This document shows, one piece after another, positions 38,384-46,760 of a stretch of DNA of 64,000 bases (position 1 is the stretch's first letter; each line of letters begins with the position of its first letter). The stretch comes from Kocuria carniphila (GTDB lineage Bacteria; Actinomycetota; Actinomycetes; Actinomycetales; Micrococcaceae). Location: positions 62,001-126,000 of the forward strand of contig NZ_NOIT01000001.1 in the NCBI RefSeq assembly GCF_004136555.1, read 5' to 3'. A program made the position numbers and the translations under genes. Under the pieces are notes generated by a model that was given only the letters and a program-made list of their open reading frames with translations, did not search any database and was not told the origin of the DNA.

Positions 38384-39502
38384 GTGACTGTATCACCTGG
38401 CCCTGACCAGGCAAGGGACACGCCCAGGACGGCTGGAGTGCCTCTGCCGGTGCACCAGCAGCGATGGCACCCTTACGCAGCGACAACCCGGCCACCCGCG
38501 CCACACCCCGAGTCGGGCCGGGACATGTCGATGTTTGACGCCTTGGCTGTCTGGGCCGCAGTCGACTATCAGGCGAACCTGGCCCGCCTCACCGACAAGC
38601 AGAGCCGGGCCTTGCGTGCCGTGGTCAACCAGACGATCCGCTACCAGCGCTGCGCGGTGCCGGTCACCAGGAAGAGACTGGCAGGGCTGGCGAACATCCA
38701 TCCCAACTCTCTCGGCGCAGCACTTCAGGAACTGGCTGCCCTGGGCTTCATCGTCTACGTGGCAGGTCGGGGCAAGACCAAGAGCCGCATCGAGGTTGTC
38801 ATCCCGCAGGGCTGGGAACTACACGAGCAGGACCTCCTCGGGACAGAGGGAGCGGCGACCGCTACCTCTGGCGGGGCTCAAGACGTAGCAGCGGCTGCTA
38901 CCTCTGATCTGGTCGCAGAGGTAGCGACGGCTGCTACCTCCCCAGTACCGGTGACCGCTACCTCTGAGGTAGCGGCGACTGCGACGACGGAAGTAGCGAC
39001 GAGCGCTACTCGGACGGGGGAGATTAACGAGAAGACCGAGACGAGAAGACGGGGCGGGGGCGAGGTGGTGGCGCTTCCGACCGAAACTGCGACCGCACCC
39101 GCCGCCCCGGTAGTCCCCGACGTCGCGCAGTCGGTTCTCGATGCCTACTGCTGGGCGATGGCGGAAGCCGGGACTCCGGTCGTCAAGGCTGAGACCCTGC
39201 TTCCGGGCATTCGGGCAGCGCTCCGAGCGGGTTACTCCCCGCGCTCGGTCCTCATGGGCCTCGGCATGTGGGACTCCGAGGGTTTTCGCAGTCCCCGGCA
39301 GGTCGAGGAGTGGGTCCAGAAGTCGGCACGTCAGGCTCCAGAGCCCGCCCAAGCCATGAGCGTCCCTGACCTTTTGGCCGAGGGCCGGGAGCGCTACACA
39401 CGCTTTTTGGGACGCAAGGTCACGGCCACGCCGTCCAAGGCTGATCTTCGTCGCCAGCGCTCGTTGGCTGCCATCCGTGAGTTCACCGAAGGACCACCAT
39501 GA
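38384..39502 (+). CDS. winged-helix protein with repetitive linker, replication-initiator or regulator like
   Basis: A 372-residue protein. The N-terminal domain (about 55-150, LTDKQSRALRAVVNQTIRYQ, VTRKRLAGLANIHPNSLGAA and LGFIVYVAG) is a winged helix of the kind found in phage and plasmid replication proteins. A low-complexity Ala/Thr/Ser/Val/Glu linker (about 160-210) follows, then a helical C-terminal domain. GTG 38384 is chosen because GGAGG is 6 nt upstream; an earlier ATG at 38336 sits in a hairpin loop. The linker DNA is a cluster of inverted repeats. The stop overlaps an ATG at 39499 in the hsdM frame, so it is probably the first gene of the restriction operon. Confidence 0.6.
   Translation: MTVSPGPDQARDTPRTAGVPLPVHQQRWHPYAATTRPPAPHPESGRDMSMFDALAVWAAVDYQANLARLTDKQSRALRAVVNQTIRYQRCAVPVTRKRLAGLANIHPNSLGAALQELAALGFIVYVAGRGKTKSRIEVVIPQGWELHEQDLLGTEGAATATSGGAQDVAAAATSDLVAEVATAATSPVPVTATSEVAATATTEVATSATRTGEINEKTETRRRGGGEVVALPTETATAPAAPVVPDVAQSVLDAYCWAMAEAGTPVVKAETLLPGIRAALRAGYSPRSVLMGLGMWDSEGFRSPRQVEEWVQKSARQAPEPAQAMSVPDLLAEGRERYTRFLGRKVTATPSKADLRRQRSLAAIREFTEGPP
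38861..39010. repeat. cluster of GCTACC/GGTAGC inverted repeats within the winged-helix gene
   Basis: GCTACCTC occurs at 38861, 38897, 38933 and 38957, with reverse copies at 38918 and 38966, and variants at 38886, 38991 and 39005. These create perfect palindromes at 38885-38901 (17 bp) and 38955-38975 (21 bp, CCGCTACCTC-T-GAGGTAGCGG). In frame they encode alternating ATS and EVA. Confidence 0.85.
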
Positions 39503-39591
39503 CTGAGCGGCTAGCCCCTGCTCGGCCACGCCTGGCGCCCTGGGCGGGCCAGGCCAGATACGATCAGTGGACCGACTGCAAGGAAGTAAGC

Positions 39592-41547
39592 GTGACGAAG
39601 CCTGATCCGAACTTCATCTGGTCCATCGCGGACCTGCTCCGTGGCCCCTACCGGCCCAAGGAGTACGGCACAGTGATCCTCCCGTTCACCGTGCTCGCCC
39701 GACTGGACTCCGTACTGGCTCCGAGCAAGGAAGCCGTGCTCGATGCGGCAGCGAAGTACGAGAGCAGCCCTGCCCTGGTGCGGCAGGAGACGTTGCGGCG
39801 GGCCTCGGGCCAGACGTTCTACAACACCTCCCCGTTCAGCCTGAAGAACCTGGGCGACCCGGCGAACCTCGCGGCCAACCTTCAGGCCATGATCGAGGGC
39901 TTCGACCCGGAGGTGTTCGAGGTCTTCGAGCGCTTCGACATGCCGAAGATCGTCCGCGACCTGGACGACCGGGATCGGCTGCCTGAGATCGTCAACCGCT
40001 TCGCCGCCCTCGACGTGCACCCCGACCGGGTGAGCAACGCCGAGATGGGCGATGTGTTCGAGGAACTGATCCGGCGCTTCATGGAGGCGTCCAAGGACGT
40101 GGCGGGTGACTACTTCACCCCCCGCGAGGTGGTCCGCCTCATGGTGAGCCTGCTCTTCGCCCCGGACGAGGACGACCTGTCGGACCCGCACGCCATCCGT
40201 CAGGTCTACGACCCCACCTGCGGGACCGGAGGGATGCTCTCGGAGGCTCACGAGTGGCTCCAGAATCACGGCAGCGGCGCGACCCTGAACCTGTTCGGGC
40301 AGGAGTTCAATGCCCTTTCCTACGCCATGGCCAAGGCCGATCTGATCATCAAGCGGCAGGATGCCCAGAACATCTTCTTCGGGGACACCTTGCTGAAGGA
40401 CGGACATGAGGGGCGCACTTTCACCTATTGCCTGTCCAACCCTCCGTTCGGGCAGGAGTGGAGGGTGCAGGAGAAGTCGGTCAGGGCAGAGCGGGAGCGA
40501 GACGGCGACGACGGACGCTTCGCTGCGGGGCTTCCCAGCGTGGGCGACGGCGCAATGCTGTTTCTTCAGCACCTGGTCTCGAAGATGCGCCCCGCCTCCC
40601 AAGGCGGCGCGCGTGGAGCCATCGTCCTCAACGGCTCGGCCCTGTTCACCGGGGCGGCTGGCTCGGGGCCCTCGGAGATCAGGCGCTGGCTGCTGGAGAA
40701 CGACCTGGTGGACGCCGTCGTGGGCCTTCCGACCGACATGTTCTACAACACCGGCATCGCGACCTACATCTGGGTGCTCGACAACAACAAGCCCGAGGAG
40801 CGTCAGGGCAAGGTCCAGTTGATCGACGCCACCGCGCAGTGGGTGAAGATGCGCAAGTCCATCGGTGCGAAGCGACGCATGCTCTCCCCCGCCAACATCT
40901 CGACCATCGTGGGGCTCTACGGCGAGTTCACCGACGCAGACCCCGAGGTCTCGAAGGTCTTCAACACCGCCGACTTCGGCTACCGCACCATCACCGTCGA
41001 GCAGCCGTTGCGTCTGGTCTTCTCCGTGGACGCCGACAAGGTTGAGCAGGTCATGGAGGCCAAGGCAGTTGCGGCCCTCGACAAGGACCACCGCCACGAC
41101 CTTCGGACGGCGCTGGAGACGTTGGAGAAGGAGTGGACATGGAAGAGCCAGGCGGACTTTGAGAAGGCGCTCGGCCCGGCGTTGGGTGCGCACGGCGTGA
41201 CGTTGAAGCCAGCCGTCCGCAAGGCGGTCGTCGCCGCGTTCGCGGAGTCCTCCCCAGAGGGAGAGATCGTCAAGACGCCGCGCGGCAAGGTCGAGCCCGA
41301 CTCCGGGCTGCGCGACACCGAGAACGTTCCGCTCACCGAGGACGTGAACGCGTACGTGGAACGCGAGGTACTCCCCTGGGCTCCCGAGGCATGGGTTGAC
41401 GAGTCGAAGACCAAGATCGGCTACGAGATTCCCTTTACCCGGGCGTTCTACAAGTACGTCCCGCCCCGACCGCTCGCGGAGATCGACGCCGACGTGCAGG
41501 CGGCCATCGCGCGGGTGCAGGCACTCTTCGCGGAGGTGAAGGCTTGA
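39592..41547 (+). CDS. hsdM: type I restriction-modification methyltransferase subunit HsdM
   Basis: N6-adenine methyltransferase subunit of a type I system, 651 residues. The N-terminal HsdM domain (DPNFIWSIADLLRG, VILPFTVLARLD) is followed by the SAM motif I DPTCGTGGML (about 206-215) and catalytic motif IV NPPF (about 283-286). I take GTG 39592 (MTKPDPNF), the family N-terminus, with AAGGAAG upstream. An in-frame ATG at 39499 overlapping the previous stop would add 31 residues and could be a coupled start. hsdS overlaps the 3' end. Confidence 0.94.
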   Translation: MTKPDPNFIWSIADLLRGPYRPKEYGTVILPFTVLARLDSVLAPSKEAVLDAAAKYESSPALVRQETLRRASGQTFYNTSPFSLKNLGDPANLAANLQAMIEGFDPEVFEVFERFDMPKIVRDLDDRDRLPEIVNRFAALDVHPDRVSNAEMGDVFEELIRRFMEASKDVAGDYFTPREVVRLMVSLLFAPDEDDLSDPHAIRQVYDPTCGTGGMLSEAHEWLQNHGSGATLNLFGQEFNALSYAMAKADLIIKRQDAQNIFFGDTLLKDGHEGRTFTYCLSNPPFGQEWRVQEKSVRAERERDGDDGRFAAGLPSVGDGAMLFLQHLVSKMRPASQGGARGAIVLNGSALFTGAAGSGPSEIRRWLLENDLVDAVVGLPTDMFYNTGIATYIWVLDNNKPEERQGKVQLIDATAQWVKMRKSIGAKRRMLSPANISTIVGLYGEFTDADPEVSKVFNTADFGYRTITVEQPLRLVFSVDADKVEQVMEAKAVAALDKDHRHDLRTALETLEKEWTWKSQADFEKALGPALGAHGVTLKPAVRKAVVAAFAESSPEGEIVKTPRGKVEPDSGLRDTENVPLTEDVNAYVEREVLPWAPEAWVDESKTKIGYEIPFTRAFYKYVPPRPLAEIDADVQAAIARVQALFAEVKA

Positions 41548-42809
41548 TCCAGCCGCGAGAGGCTCGCCTCTTCAACGTCTCAGATGTCCGCGTTAGCACC
41601 GTGGATAAGCACACCAACGAGGGTGAGCAGGCGGTTCGGCTATGCAACTACGTGGACGTGTACAAGAACGAGGTCATTCTCAACGACTTCGACTTCATGC
41701 CCGCAACCTGCACGCCGGATGAAATCGCCCGTTTCCGGCTCGCACCAGGCGATGTCGTCTTTACGAAAGATTCGGAAACGGCTGACGACATCGGCATTCC
41801 CGCCTTTGTCGAGACGAGCGCGCCTGACCTAGTGTGCGGCTACCACGTCGCCATCGCGACTCCGCACCAAGACTTGGTTGATCCAAAGTTCCTCTTCTGG
41901 TACTTGAATAGCCGACCGGCGTTCGCGTGGTGGGAAACGCGTGCGAGCGGCGTAACGCGGGTGGGCCTGCGACAGGAGGACATTCGGCATCTACCCCTGG
42001 GCGCGCTTCCACCTATGTCGCACCAACGAGCCATCGCTGACTTCCTCGACCGCGAGACTGCACAGATCGACGCCATGATCGAAGCGCAGGAGCAACTACT
42101 CCGCAGCGTGATGGAGCGGCGTGCAGCGATCAGGCGGCGAGGTTTCTTCGACCTCCGCGAGACGGAGGCTACCCGGCCCCTGAAGCACCTGACGGTCAAG
42201 GTCTCCGGGAGCGCGTTCCCGTTGGATGAACAGGGAGAACAGGGCCTCGAACTCCCCTTCCATAAGGTCGCTGCGCTAGCGCACCGAGACTCGCGCGGAG
42301 TGATCACTGCGGAGAGCGATTCCATTACCTCCGAGACTAGTTCCGAACTGGGGGCACAAATAGTTCCGGCTGGTTCGAGCCTTATGGCAAAGATCGGCGC
42401 GGCTTCACTGCTTGCCCGTGTCGGGATCAACATGCACGACTGTTGCATCGACAACAACATGGTTGCGTTCGTCCCTCGCACGGGAGTGGTCTCTCGATTC
42501 CTGTACCACGTCTTGTGCGACCTGGACATCTACCCCTACATCAACCAGAGCACCATCCCCTACATGAACGAGCGGGCCATCATGAATGCACCTGTGCCCC
42601 TGCCGACTCTCGCTGAGCAGCAGCGACTCGTGGAAGGATTTGATAAGGAACTCGCCCAGGGCTCCATTCTTGTGGGAGAGACCGAAACTTCGATCGCTGT
42701 GCTCCGCGAGCGTCGCGAGGCTCTCATCACCGCCGCCGTCACGGGCAGGATCGACCCCGCCACCGGCGTCGAGCGGATCGACCCGACGACCGAGAAGGAG
42801 GCGTCGTGA
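41544..42809 (+). CDS. hsdS: type I restriction-modification specificity subunit HsdS
   Basis: Chooses the bipartite DNA target. The 421 residues have two target-recognition domains, each followed by a conserved helix: first half about 1-170 (RHLPLGALPPMSHQRAIADFLDRE), second about 190-400 (APVPLPTLAEQQRLVEGFDKE). The start is TTG 41544, overlapping the hsdM stop, with GAGGTGAAGG upstream. The recognition sequence cannot be predicted from this reading. Overlaps hsdR by 4 nt. Confidence 0.92.
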   Translation: MIQPREARLFNVSDVRVSTVDKHTNEGEQAVRLCNYVDVYKNEVILNDFDFMPATCTPDEIARFRLAPGDVVFTKDSETADDIGIPAFVETSAPDLVCGYHVAIATPHQDLVDPKFLFWYLNSRPAFAWWETRASGVTRVGLRQEDIRHLPLGALPPMSHQRAIADFLDRETAQIDAMIEAQEQLLRSVMERRAAIRRRGFFDLRETEATRPLKHLTVKVSGSAFPLDEQGEQGLELPFHKVAALAHRDSRGVITAESDSITSETSSELGAQIVPAGSSLMAKIGAASLLARVGINMHDCCIDNNMVAFVPRTGVVSRFLYHVLCDLDIYPYINQSTIPYMNERAIMNAPVPLPTLAEQQRLVEGFDKELAQGSILVGETETSIAVLRERREALITAAVTGRIDPATGVERIDPTTEKEAS

Positions 42810-45800
42810 CCGAGGCGCACAAGGAACTGGCGATGGAGAACGAGGCCGTCGCGCTCCTCCACTCGAAGGGCTGGCTCTACGAAGAGGGAAGCAACGCCCG
42901 CTACGACAAGAAGCGTGCCCTGTTCCCCGAGGACGTGTTCGCCTGGCTGGAGGCCACGCAGAGTGACGAACTGGCGAAGTTCATCAAGCCGGGCATGGAC
43001 TCCACACAGGAGATGAAGGCGCGCGACGGAATCCTCGACGCCCTCGCCACTGCGCTCAATCAGCCCGTCGAGAGCGGCGGGGGCACGCTCAACATCCTCC
43101 GCAAGGGCTTCCGTCGCATCGGGTCTCGCTTCCTCATGGCCCAACCCAAGCCCACCGAAACCTTGAACCCGAAGACGGTCGAGGACTACCAGCACAACCG
43201 GCTGCGCGTGGTGCGGCAGGTGCACTACTCGGTGACGGATGCAAAGAAGTCCATCGACCTGGTGCTCTTCCTCAACGGCCTGCCGGTGGCGACCATCGAG
43301 TTGAAGACCGAGTTCACCCAGTCGGTCACCCGAGGGCAGGTGCAATACAAGAACGACCGCAACCCCGGCGCGGACGGCAAGGAGACGCTGCTGGCGTGGG
43401 GCAAGCGGACGTTGGTGCACTTCGTGGTCACCGACAACGAGGTCTCGATGACGACGAAGTTGGACGGGCAGAAGACGACGTTCTTGCCGTTCAACAAGGG
43501 CGATGACGGCGGCAAGGGCAATCCCCTGAACCCGAAGGGTGCCCGCACCGAATACTTCTGGGCCGACATCCTCGACAAGGACATGTTCCTGACGATCCTG
43601 ACCAAGTACCTGGTCACGCGGAAGGAGGAGAAGCCCAACCCGGTCACGGGCAAGCAGGAGACCTCCGTCTCGCTGCGCTTCCCCCGGTTCCACCAACTCT
43701 CTGCCGTGGAGAAGATCGTCGGCCACGTCAAGGATCACGGTGTCGGGGACCGCTACCTGATCGAGCATTCGGCTGGCTCCGGCAAGACCGACACCATCGT
43801 GTGGACCTCGTTCCGGCTCGCAGCCCTGCACGATGCAGACAACAAGAAGGTCTTCGACTCGGTGATCGTCGTGACCGACCGCAATGTGCTCGATAAGCAG
43901 ATGACCGATGCCATGCGTCAGTTGGACCCGCGAGGCACCCAAGTCGTCTCCATTGACGGCGCAGGCTCGTCCAAGTCCAAGGAACTGGCCGAGGCGCTGG
44001 CCATGCGTACCCCGATCATCGTGGTGACGATCCAGACCGCTCCGTTCGTCCTCCAGTACCTGCGCCAGCAGGCCGAGTCGAAGGGTGGTCACTACGCGGT
44101 CATCGCGGACGAGGCGCACTCTTCCCAGACCGGCATGGCTGCGTCGAAGTTGAAGGCAGTCCTGAGTCCCGAGGAGCAAGAGTCGTTGGCTGACGGCGGC
44201 GAGGTGGACACCGAGGCCGTACTGGCCGCAGAACTGGGCCAGCGGGCAGAGACCCCGAACGTCACCTATCTGGCGTTCACGGCGACACCGAAGTCCAAGA
44301 CGCTCGAACTGTTCGGCACCCCCAACCCTGACGTGCTGGACGACGAGGGCAACCCCACGCCTGAGCCCTTCCACCGCTACACGATGCGCCAAGCCATCGA
44401 GGAGGGCTTCATCCTTGACGTGCTCCAGAACTTCACCGAGTACAAGGTCGCCTACGAACTGGCCCTAAAGACCAAGGACGACGACATCAAGTCGGTCGAC
44501 AAGGAGGCCGCGCGCAAGGCTGCGGTCAAGTGGGTGCAACTCCACGAGCACAACATCAGCCAGAAGGTGGCACTGATCGTGGAGCACTTCCGCGACAACG
44601 TGTCGCACATGCTTGGTGGTGCGGCCAAGGCGATGATCGTCACCTCGTCGCGCAAGGCCGCCCTGCGGTACTACAACGCCGTCGAGCGTTACGTCGCCAA
44701 GCGTGGCTACACCGACGTGCACGCCCTGGTCGCCTTCTCGGGCAAGGTCACGGTCAGCAACGATGACCACGACATCGCACCCGATGACCTGCTGGGGGTC
44801 GGTGAGTACACCGAGGCCAGCGTCAACACCGGGACCAAGGGCAAGAGCCTCGCGGACGCCTTCCACGGCCCGAACTATCAGGTGATGATCGTCGCCAACA
44901 AGTATCAGGTCGGCTTCGACCAGCCGTTGCTGTGCGCGATGTACGTCGACAAGCGCCTCGACGGAGTGATGGCCGTGCAGACCCTCTCCCGCCTGAACCG
45001 GACGTGGGCTGGCAAGGACCAGGTGTACGTGCTCGACTTCGTGAACTCCGGTGAGGACATCCTCACGGCGTTCCTGCCGTACTACGAAGGTGCCGAACTC
45101 ACCGAGACCACTGACCCCGACCTGGTGAACCGGATCGCAGCCAAGTTGGACGCCGTGGGACTGGATCGCGTCTACACCGAAGGGGAGATGGTTGAGGCCA
45201 GCGACGCCGTGACCAAGGGCCTGCACGGCATGCTCGCTGGGGCCATTGACCCCGGAGCGAAGCGCTTCGTTGCCGCCCTGCACCAAGCACGCGAGGACGA
45301 GGACGACGAAGAGGTCCAGCGGCTGGAGGGCTTCCGCTCCGACCTGTCCAACTACGTCAAGGCGTATGACTTCCTGTCGCAGATCGTGCCCTATGGGGTC
45401 GAGATGGAGCAGCGAGCGATCTACTACCGCCTGCTGGCCAAGCGTCTTCGTGACGAGCAGTCCGGAGTGAAGGTCCGCGTGGCTGACATCGCTCTGTCGC
45501 GCTTCAAGATCGACAACCAGGGCACTCAGACGCTAGATCTTTCCAAGGGTGAGTCGACGCCGTTGACTCCGCTGGCCGAGATAGGAACGGCCCAGGCTCG
45601 CGAGCGTGACCAGGCCCAGTGGGACGAGATCATCGACGCCATCAACAGCCTCTTCGCTGACAGCGGGCTGACCGCCGACGACGCGGTGCAGCAACTGGAA
45701 CTGACGCTGCGCAAGACCAAGGAGAACACCGACCTGGTGGCCAAGGCGCAGGCGAACTCCGATCAGGACTTCAACTCCGACCCCGGCGTCGTTGCGGCCT

Positions 45801-46024
45801 TCCTGACCACAGTGATCGACATGGCGCAGAACAACGCCGACTTCACGACTGCCCTGCTGAAGGACCAGAACCACCACTCGTTGTCGGTCCTGCTGGAGAT
45901 GCTCGGCTACCGCAAGTACCTCGCCACCGTGGACTATTCATTCCCGAGCGATTCGATCTCGGTGGAGGTCGACGCCCGCGCCGGTCATACGCGGAGCAAG
46001 CCCGAGGAAGAAGTCCGAGCATGA
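42806..46024 (+). CDS. hsdR: type I restriction endonuclease subunit HsdR
   Basis: ATP-dependent translocase and nuclease of 1072 residues. The N-terminal PD-(D/E)xK nuclease shows SIDLVLFLNGLPVATIELK (about 149-168). Superfamily 2 helicase motifs include HSAGSGKTDT (Walker A), VIADEAHSSQTG (DEAH box), LAFTATP and the later QTLSRLNR. The helical C-terminal domain binds the methylase core. It appears intact. GTG 42806 overlaps hsdS. The stop (TGA 46022-46024) overlaps the ATG of a 33-aa ORF. Confidence 0.94.
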   Translation: MTEAHKELAMENEAVALLHSKGWLYEEGSNARYDKKRALFPEDVFAWLEATQSDELAKFIKPGMDSTQEMKARDGILDALATALNQPVESGGGTLNILRKGFRRIGSRFLMAQPKPTETLNPKTVEDYQHNRLRVVRQVHYSVTDAKKSIDLVLFLNGLPVATIELKTEFTQSVTRGQVQYKNDRNPGADGKETLLAWGKRTLVHFVVTDNEVSMTTKLDGQKTTFLPFNKGDDGGKGNPLNPKGARTEYFWADILDKDMFLTILTKYLVTRKEEKPNPVTGKQETSVSLRFPRFHQLSAVEKIVGHVKDHGVGDRYLIEHSAGSGKTDTIVWTSFRLAALHDADNKKVFDSVIVVTDRNVLDKQMTDAMRQLDPRGTQVVSIDGAGSSKSKELAEALAMRTPIIVVTIQTAPFVLQYLRQQAESKGGHYAVIADEAHSSQTGMAASKLKAVLSPEEQESLADGGEVDTEAVLAAELGQRAETPNVTYLAFTATPKSKTLELFGTPNPDVLDDEGNPTPEPFHRYTMRQAIEEGFILDVLQNFTEYKVAYELALKTKDDDIKSVDKEAARKAAVKWVQLHEHNISQKVALIVEHFRDNVSHMLGGAAKAMIVTSSRKAALRYYNAVERYVAKRGYTDVHALVAFSGKVTVSNDDHDIAPDDLLGVGEYTEASVNTGTKGKSLADAFHGPNYQVMIVANKYQVGFDQPLLCAMYVDKRLDGVMAVQTLSRLNRTWAGKDQVYVLDFVNSGEDILTAFLPYYEGAELTETTDPDLVNRIAAKLDAVGLDRVYTEGEMVEASDAVTKGLHGMLAGAIDPGAKRFVAALHQAREDEDDEEVQRLEGFRSDLSNYVKAYDFLSQIVPYGVEMEQRAIYYRLLAKRLRDEQSGVKVRVADIALSRFKIDNQGTQTLDLSKGESTPLTPLAEIGTAQARERDQAQWDEIIDAINSLFADSGLTADDAVQQLELTLRKTKENTDLVAKAQANSDQDFNSDPGVVAAFLTTVIDMAQNNADFTTALLKDQNHHSLSVLLEMLGYRKYLATVDYSFPSDSISVEVDARAGHTRSKPEEEVRA

Positions 46025-46122
46025 TGGGCTCCGGTAAGGATCACCTGTGCATCCGGCAGGCCATCCGGGACGCCAAGACGGTCAAGGGCCTCTACGAGTC
46101 CGGCGTGGCGAGCGACTACTGA
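46021..46122 (+). CDS. 33-aa ORF coupled to hsdR and pycTM
   Basis: A short frame, MMGSGKDHLCIRQAIRDAKT followed by VKGLYESGVASDY. Its ATG overlaps the hsdR stop (ATGA), and its stop is one base before the ATG of the Pycsar effector. It could be a real small protein, a leader ensuring re-initiation on pycTM, or the remnant of a longer gene. The GSGK start is P-loop-like, but far too short to judge. No family recognised. Confidence 0.45.
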   Translation: MMGSGKDHLCIRQAIRDAKTVKGLYESGVASDY

Positions 46123-46123
46123 G

Positions 46124-46723
46124 ATGGGCTTCTTTGATTGGCTTCGTCGCACCTGGACCTCTCCGGTGCCGGAAAGCAGTCCGCCCGCCGCATCGACCTC
46201 GACAGGTGCCCCCGATCCGAAGACAGCCACGGAGGCGTGGGGCGTACTGACCAACGTCAACGAGTGGGTGAAGCATGCCGAAACGAAACTCGGCGTCGTT
46301 CTGGCGTTCCTGGGCGTCCTAGCGGCGGGACTAATCACGTTGGTCATCGAAGTGGGGCGCGGCTCCGCCCTCATGCTGGCCCTGGAGGGTGTCTCCGGGC
46401 TGCTGCTGCTCTTGGCCACTGGGTGCGCCTCGCTGGGTCTCCTGCCCCAGTTCGCACACGAGCCCGACCAGACCAAGTTGAACCCGCTCTACTACGGCGA
46501 CGTTCATCGGCACTTTGCGGGCCAGCCCGACCAGTACCCGGCACACCTCAGGGGCGCACTGGCTGATCCGAACACGGTCACCGAGCACCTTGCGCGTCAG
46601 ATCGTGGCGAACTCTGGCGTAGCCGTCCGCAAATACACGTGGGCCAACCGCGCCATCTTTCTCGGATTCCTGTCTCTGCTGGGCACGGTGGCGGTAGTCG
46701 TAGGCCAGGCGCTGTGCTGGTAG
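46124..46723 (+). CDS. pycTM: Pycsar effector PycTM (DUF5706-type membrane protein)
   Basis: Membrane effector of the Pycsar anti-phage system; on binding cCMP or cUMP made by PycC it is thought to disrupt the inner membrane and stop phage growth. The 199 residues match the family: EWVKHAETKLGVVLAFLGVL (TM1 about 57-76), TM2 about 82-107, then LNPLYYGDVHRHF, LARQIVANSGVAVRKY, and TM3 about 176-196. The ATG is one base after the preceding 33-aa ORF, placing it in the hsd operon. The cyclase gene follows, 37 bp downstream of its stop. Confidence 0.85.
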   Translation: MGFFDWLRRTWTSPVPESSPPAASTSTGAPDPKTATEAWGVLTNVNEWVKHAETKLGVVLAFLGVLAAGLITLVIEVGRGSALMLALEGVSGLLLLLATGCASLGLLPQFAHEPDQTKLNPLYYGDVHRHFAGQPDQYPAHLRGALADPNTVTEHLARQIVANSGVAVRKYTWANRAIFLGFLSLLGTVAVVVGQALCW

Positions 46724-46760
46724 CCCAAGAGTGTCAGACCGGCTCCGTAGCCTTGTTCAT

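Noticed and set aside
39511-41193. 560-codon open frame opposite hsdM
   Set aside because: Same reason: an antisense shadow with no domain and no ribosome binding site.
42560-44392. 610-codon open frame opposite hsdS/hsdR
   Set aside because: Composition is typical of a GC-rich antisense shadow (His, Gly, Val, Arg-rich), and it lies wholly opposite two well-supported genes.
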